A stretch of DNA of 64,000 bases from Oscillospiraceae bacterium (GTDB lineage: Bacteria > Bacillota > Clostridia > Oscillospirales > Ruminococcaceae). The notes below the pieces were generated by a model. The model was not told the DNA's origin. It saw only the letters and a list, made by a program, of their open reading frames with translations, and did not search any database. Position 1 is the stretch's first letter, and every line of letters starts with the position of its first letter. The DNA is taken from NCBI GenBank assembly GCA_022770625.1, contig JALEHK010000039.1, forward strand, positions 16,771-80,770. The letters run 5' to 3'. A program made the translations under genes and the position numbers. This document shows positions 60,945 to 64,000 of this stretch, in pieces.

Positions 60945-63065
60945 TTATGTCTTTTTCTTTTTCCTGCGCACGGGTTTCTCCGCCGCCTTTTCCACGGGCT
61001 TCTCCACGGGCTTCTCCACGGGTTTCTTCACGGGCTTCGCTTCAGCAGAAGCGGCCTTTACCGAAGAAAGCCGTTTGCTGTTTCCGCTTCCCCGCTTCCC
61101 TGCCGTCTTTTTGGCGGCCGGTTTTGAGGTCACAGAAGGCTTGCTCGGCGCAGAGGATTTCTTGTACAAAAAGATCGTTGAAAACGCCGGAAGCGTCAGC
61201 TCTACGCAGCAGGGGCGTCCATGCATCGAAGCCTGTTTGGTGTAGATATGGGGATTGAGCCGGCCTTCGCCGCCAAAACGCTTTTCATCGGTCGAGAAGA
61301 TCTCGTCATACCGTCCCCTTCTCGGAACGCCGATCCGGTAATGCTCCCGAGTGACCGACGAGAAGTTGCAGACGGTGATGAGTTCGTTTCCTTTTTTATC
61401 CTTTCGCAGGAAGGAGATGATGTTTTGTTCGGCGTTATCGCAGGACAGCCAGTCGAACCCTTCCCATCCCCCGTCGAGTTCCCACATGGCGGGTGTCTCG
61501 CGGTAGAAAAGCCCGAGCGCTTTGAAAAACTCCCAGTAGCGGCGGTGCTTATCAAAGCTGAGAAGGTTCCAGCCGATCTCGCGTTCCTCGCTCCACTCAT
61601 CAAACTGCGCCAATTCGCCGCCCATAAAGATCAGCTTCTTGCCGGGGTGGGAGTACATATAGGCAATATATGCGCGCAGGTTGGCAAACTTTTCCTCATA
61701 TTTCCCCGGCATCTTGTTAATCAACGCGCCTTTTCCGTGCACAACCTCGTCGTGCGAAAGCGGAAGGATGTATTTTTCCGAGAAAGCGTAGGTCAGGCTG
61801 AAAGTGAGGTTGTTGTGGACTCCCTTCCGGAAGAAAGGATCAGTCTCCATATATCGGATCGAATCATTCATCCAGCCCATGTTCCACTTGAAGTCAAAGC
61901 CCAGCCCGTCCTCTTCGACCGGATGGGTGACCTTCGGAAAGGCGGTCGATTCCTCGGCGATCGTAAGCGCGCCGGGAAAAGCAGTATGGATATAATGGTT
62001 GAGCTTTTTAAGGAACTCGATCGCTTCCAGATTCCAGTTGCCGCCGTCCTTATTGGGCAGCCATTCCCCATCCTTCTTTCCATAGTCCAGATAGAGCATC
62101 GACGCGACTGCATCCACTCTCAGTCCATCGATATGGTACCGGTCGATCCAGTTCACTGCTGATGAGACTAAGAAAGAGACGACCTCCGGACGTCCGTAGT
62201 CAAAGATCATCGTCCCCCAGTCGGGATGCTCGCCCTTACGCGGGTCGGCATATTCGTAACAGGGTGCTCCGTCAAACCGGCGCAGCCCATGTTCATCGCG
62301 GGGAAAATGTGCCGGAACCCAATCCATCAGCACTCCGATCCCTGCCTGATGACAGCGGTCGATAAACTGCATCAGCATATCCGGCGTTCCATAGCGGGAG
62401 GTCGGTGCAAAATAGCCGGTGACCTGATAGCCCCAAGAGCCGTCAAACGGATACTCCGACAGCGGCATCAGTTCGATATGGGTATATCCCATCTCCTTGA
62501 TATACGGGATCAGCTGATCTGCCAGCATCGTATAGTCAAGAGTCTCTCCGTCTTTTCCAAGCTTCCAGCTTCCAGCATGCATCTCATAGATGTTCATCGG
62601 ACGCTCAACCGCTTTTTCGGTGCGGCGCTTCTCCATCCATTCGCTGTCTGCCCATGGATAATCCGGAAGATCATATACTTTAGAAGCGGTGCCGGGGCGC
62701 GTCTCACAGTGAGCCGCATACGGATCCGCCCGGTAGAGAAGCTCCCCGTCGGGGGTTTCAATCACAAATTTATACAGATCATACTGCTTGGCATCGTCGA
62801 TTTCCAGTTCCCAAATTCCCTCTTCGCTGATCTTTTTCATCGGGCGGGCTTTCGGATCCCACCCGCAGAAATCTCCGGTCAGATATACACAGCGGGCATG
62901 AGGAGCCCAGGTACGGAAGGTGTGTCCATGCTCCGACGACGTGCACCCCAAATATTCATACGCTTTATAATTAGATCCCTGATGAAACAGGTAAACCGCC
63001 ATCGAATTCGGCTGTTCCGAAGCAGGTGTTGTTTTATCGGGAACCATCTTCGTTTCGGACATCAT
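60945..63065 (-). CDS. glgB: 1,4-alpha-glucan branching enzyme with a basic repeat tail
   Basis: Makes the alpha-1,6 branches of glycogen. 706 aa from the ATG at 63065 (AAAGGAAG 9 nt upstream). CBM48 domain near the start (FRTWAPHARCVYLTGDFCGW), GH13 barrel with MDWVPAHFPRD, GLRVDAVASMLYLDYG (nucleophile Asp), IAEESTAFP (acid Glu) and LPLSHDEVVHGKG. The usual C-terminal sheet ends near residue 640; then comes a ~65-residue Lys/Pro/Ala/Ser-rich tail with repeated KPVE units and a KKKK end, not typical of the family. Confidence 0.95.
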   Translation of the reverse strand: MMSETKMVPDKTTPASEQPNSMAVYLFHQGSNYKAYEYLGCTSSEHGHTFRTWAPHARCVYLTGDFCGWDPKARPMKKISEEGIWELEIDDAKQYDLYKFVIETPDGELLYRADPYAAHCETRPGTASKVYDLPDYPWADSEWMEKRRTEKAVERPMNIYEMHAGSWKLGKDGETLDYTMLADQLIPYIKEMGYTHIELMPLSEYPFDGSWGYQVTGYFAPTSRYGTPDMLMQFIDRCHQAGIGVLMDWVPAHFPRDEHGLRRFDGAPCYEYADPRKGEHPDWGTMIFDYGRPEVVSFLVSSAVNWIDRYHIDGLRVDAVASMLYLDYGKKDGEWLPNKDGGNWNLEAIEFLKKLNHYIHTAFPGALTIAEESTAFPKVTHPVEEDGLGFDFKWNMGWMNDSIRYMETDPFFRKGVHNNLTFSLTYAFSEKYILPLSHDEVVHGKGALINKMPGKYEEKFANLRAYIAYMYSHPGKKLIFMGGELAQFDEWSEEREIGWNLLSFDKHRRYWEFFKALGLFYRETPAMWELDGGWEGFDWLSCDNAEQNIISFLRKDKKGNELITVCNFSSVTREHYRIGVPRRGRYDEIFSTDEKRFGGEGRLNPHIYTKQASMHGRPCCVELTLPAFSTIFLYKKSSAPSKPSVTSKPAAKKTAGKRGSGNSKRLSSVKAASAEAKPVKKPVEKPVEKPVEKAAEKPVRRKKKKT

Positions 63066-63199
63066 GATTAGCTTCCTTTCTGCGGATATAGGCGGCTTCA
63101 TCCCGGCGGAGCCTGTAAAAAGCCACTAAAAGAAGTACGCCCCATTTCACTTCGAACTTATTAAACAGGCAGCATACTTCATCTCTTTTGCCTAAATCC

Positions 63200-63228
63200 A
63201 TATTATCACAGTTTATGTCATTTGTAAA
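63200..63228 (-). promoter_or_regulatory. Possible promoter of the glycogen operon
   Basis: TTTACA (63223-63228), 17-bp spacer, TAATAT (63200-63205) on the minus strand, about 135 nt before glgB. Confidence 0.45.
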
Positions 63229-63641
63229 TAATTACCGAATGGAAAAAGGAAACGCAGACGTAGAAACATTTCTTACTTTTTTGACTATTTTGCCAAAAAG
63301 TAAGAAATATCAAGTGTAAATTCCTAGTAATTTTCGCTTTTCTTCTTGCTGTTTCAATCGAATTTCTTCTGAAAAAGCCGGTATGACTGCCATTTTCCCT
63401 GCTTTTTTTACCAGCGATTTCATTCTGCCATACGGAAGCGGCCGTGGGACTTGCTTCGCAGCATTTTATTGTACCTTATCGTATTTGTCCGCTAAGGGCA
63501 AATACGGAAGCGGCCGCGAAGCTTTGCTTCGCAGCATTTATTGTACCTTGTACCGAATGCAGAATCACTCGAAGAAAGGTGGGAAAAGAAATTCCGTTCA
63601 ATATAAGAAGCCGGCCATGAATATAAAATTGTGAAAAGAGA
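63229..63641. other. Intergenic stretch between the glg promoter and the tRNA promoter
   Basis: AT-rich, no convincing gene on either strand. It holds the two-unit palindromic repeat at 63431-63550; outside that I see nothing of note. Confidence 0.55.
63431..63550. repeat. Diverged copy of the hairpin-rich tandem repeat, about 1.7 units of 72 bp
   Basis: Units start at 63431 and 63503 (TACGGAAGCGGCCG). As in the array at 4324-4553, a GCTTCGC-type hairpin (GCGAAGC-TTT-GCTTCGC) is followed by AGCATTTATTGTACCTT and a second long dyad (CGTATTTG to CAAATACG), then GGAAGCGGCCGCG. Order, spacing and several words match, but sequence identity is only partial. Confidence 0.75.
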
Positions 63642-63670
63642 TTGCTTTTTTTCTTCTTTTCGTATATAAT
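63642..63670 (+). promoter_or_regulatory. Promoter of the tRNA region
   Basis: TTGCTT (63642-63647), 17-bp spacer, TATAAT (63665-63670). It points into the tRNA-like element and tRNA-Arg. Confidence 0.65.
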
Positions 63671-63795
63671 AAATTTAGATAGATGTTCTTTTCTGCTCAT
63701 CTTTTTCCGATTTTTTCGAATCGATCGACCACTGGTTAAGCGGCAGACGGTTCGATTGCAACGAGAACTAAAAATCGAATATTGATTGCATATGT

Positions 63796-63896
63796 TTCCG
63801 TAGCTCAGTTGGATAGAGCGACCGCCTCCTAAGGTTACGTTACAACGCTCACCTTGGAAAAACCTTAGTTGGGAGCTGAGTTCGATAATTACGGAG
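63796..63896 (+). pseudogene. tRNA-Arg-like element, degenerate or interrupted
   Basis: The ends can pair as an acceptor stem (TTCCGTA with TACGGAG). The D-arm TAGCTCAGTTGGATAGAGC is identical to that of the intact tRNA-Arg downstream, and the anticodon region CGCCTCCTAAG matches too. After that the normal stem partner is missing: a 40-nt stretch with a perfect 8-bp inverted repeat (CTAAGGTT 63829-63836, AACCTTAG 63861-63868) intervenes, and the T-arm (GAGTTCGATAATT) pairs poorly. No CCA end. Probably not a working tRNA. Confidence 0.55.
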
Positions 63897-63917
63897 GCTT
63901 ACAAAAAATTAAATACG

Positions 63918-63993
63918 TCCCAATAGCTCAGTTGGATAGAGCACACGCCTCCTAAGCGTGGGGTCGGAGGTTCAAGTCCTCTTTGGGACGCCA
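63918..63993 (+). tRNA. tRNA-Arg (anticodon CCU)
   Basis: Complete cloverleaf: acceptor GTCCCAA with TTGGGAC, D-arm GCTCAGTTGGATAGAGC, anticodon arm CACGC-CTCCTAA-GCGTG with CCT at the anticodon, T-arm GGAGG-TTCAAGT-CCTCT, and an encoded CCA end. Reads AGG. Confidence 0.95.
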
Positions 63994-64000
63994 GCTAACA

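Noticed and set aside
63476..63700. 74-codon minus-strand frame before the tRNAs
   Set aside because: It crosses the palindromic repeat and the tRNA promoter and has no recognisable features.

Overview
The window reads as chromosomal DNA from a spore-forming-lineage anaerobic Clostridia bacterium, most like gut Oscillospirales (Ruminococcaceae-type). This rests on an NADH-dependent [FeFe]-hydrogenase operon with a separate sensory-type hydrogenase, a YunB-family sporulation gene, AsnA, GlgC plus GlgD, anaerobe-style Cys-type sulfatases, and clear sigma-A promoters with AAAGGA/AGGAGG ribosome sites. I name no species. No prophage, transposase, integrase or CRISPR array is visible.

Layout. 1-8 kb (minus): a secreted amidase next to a GHL10-type glycoside hydrolase, a degenerate signal-peptidase-like membrane protein, a 69-bp tandem repeat, yunB, a broken MFS transporter and nadE. 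8-15 kb (minus): a purine operon purE-C-M-N-purO-AICAR transformylase-purD, with IMP synthesis split over two genes and a 5' leader carrying an intrinsic terminator. 15-22 kb (minus): uvrC, a secreted cell-wall-repeat/C39 protease, HPr, and patatin-asnA-rimM-trmD. 22-27 kb (minus): two sulfatases flanking the remains of two sugar ABC permeases. 27-31.5 kb (minus): lon-engB-lysA.

32-41 kb: a divergent hydrogenase locus. On minus lie DRTGG, RsbW-like ATPase, sensory-type hydrogenase, DRTGG and PHP genes. On plus lie hndA, a second HATPase gene, hndB, hndC and hndD. 41-45 kb (plus): a MarR-type repressor and a heterodimeric ABC exporter, each preceded by the same TAGCTA-N7-TAGCTA site. 45-54 kb: HEAT-repeat protein, aroE, rbsK, a MATE exporter with an operator-like dyad on its promoter, a HAD phosphatase, an Xaa-Pro aminopeptidase, a DEDDh exonuclease and nagA. 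54-63 kb (minus): glycogen genes glgB-glgC-glgD-glgA and a separately promoted glgP. The end holds palindromic repeats, a tRNA promoter, a degenerate tRNA-Arg-like element and an intact tRNA-Arg(CCU).

Together: fermentative electron disposal (Hnd), glycogen storage and use, amino-sugar and sulfated-glycan use (nagA, sulfatases, lost permeases) and purine synthesis. At least three transporter genes are broken, which suggests ongoing gene loss. The best candidates for something new are the hydrogenase signalling island, the purE leader, the catalytically dead signal-peptidase-like protein, and the dispersed palindromic repeat family. Promoters and terminators were found by eye; domain calls rest on motif recognition, not database searches.
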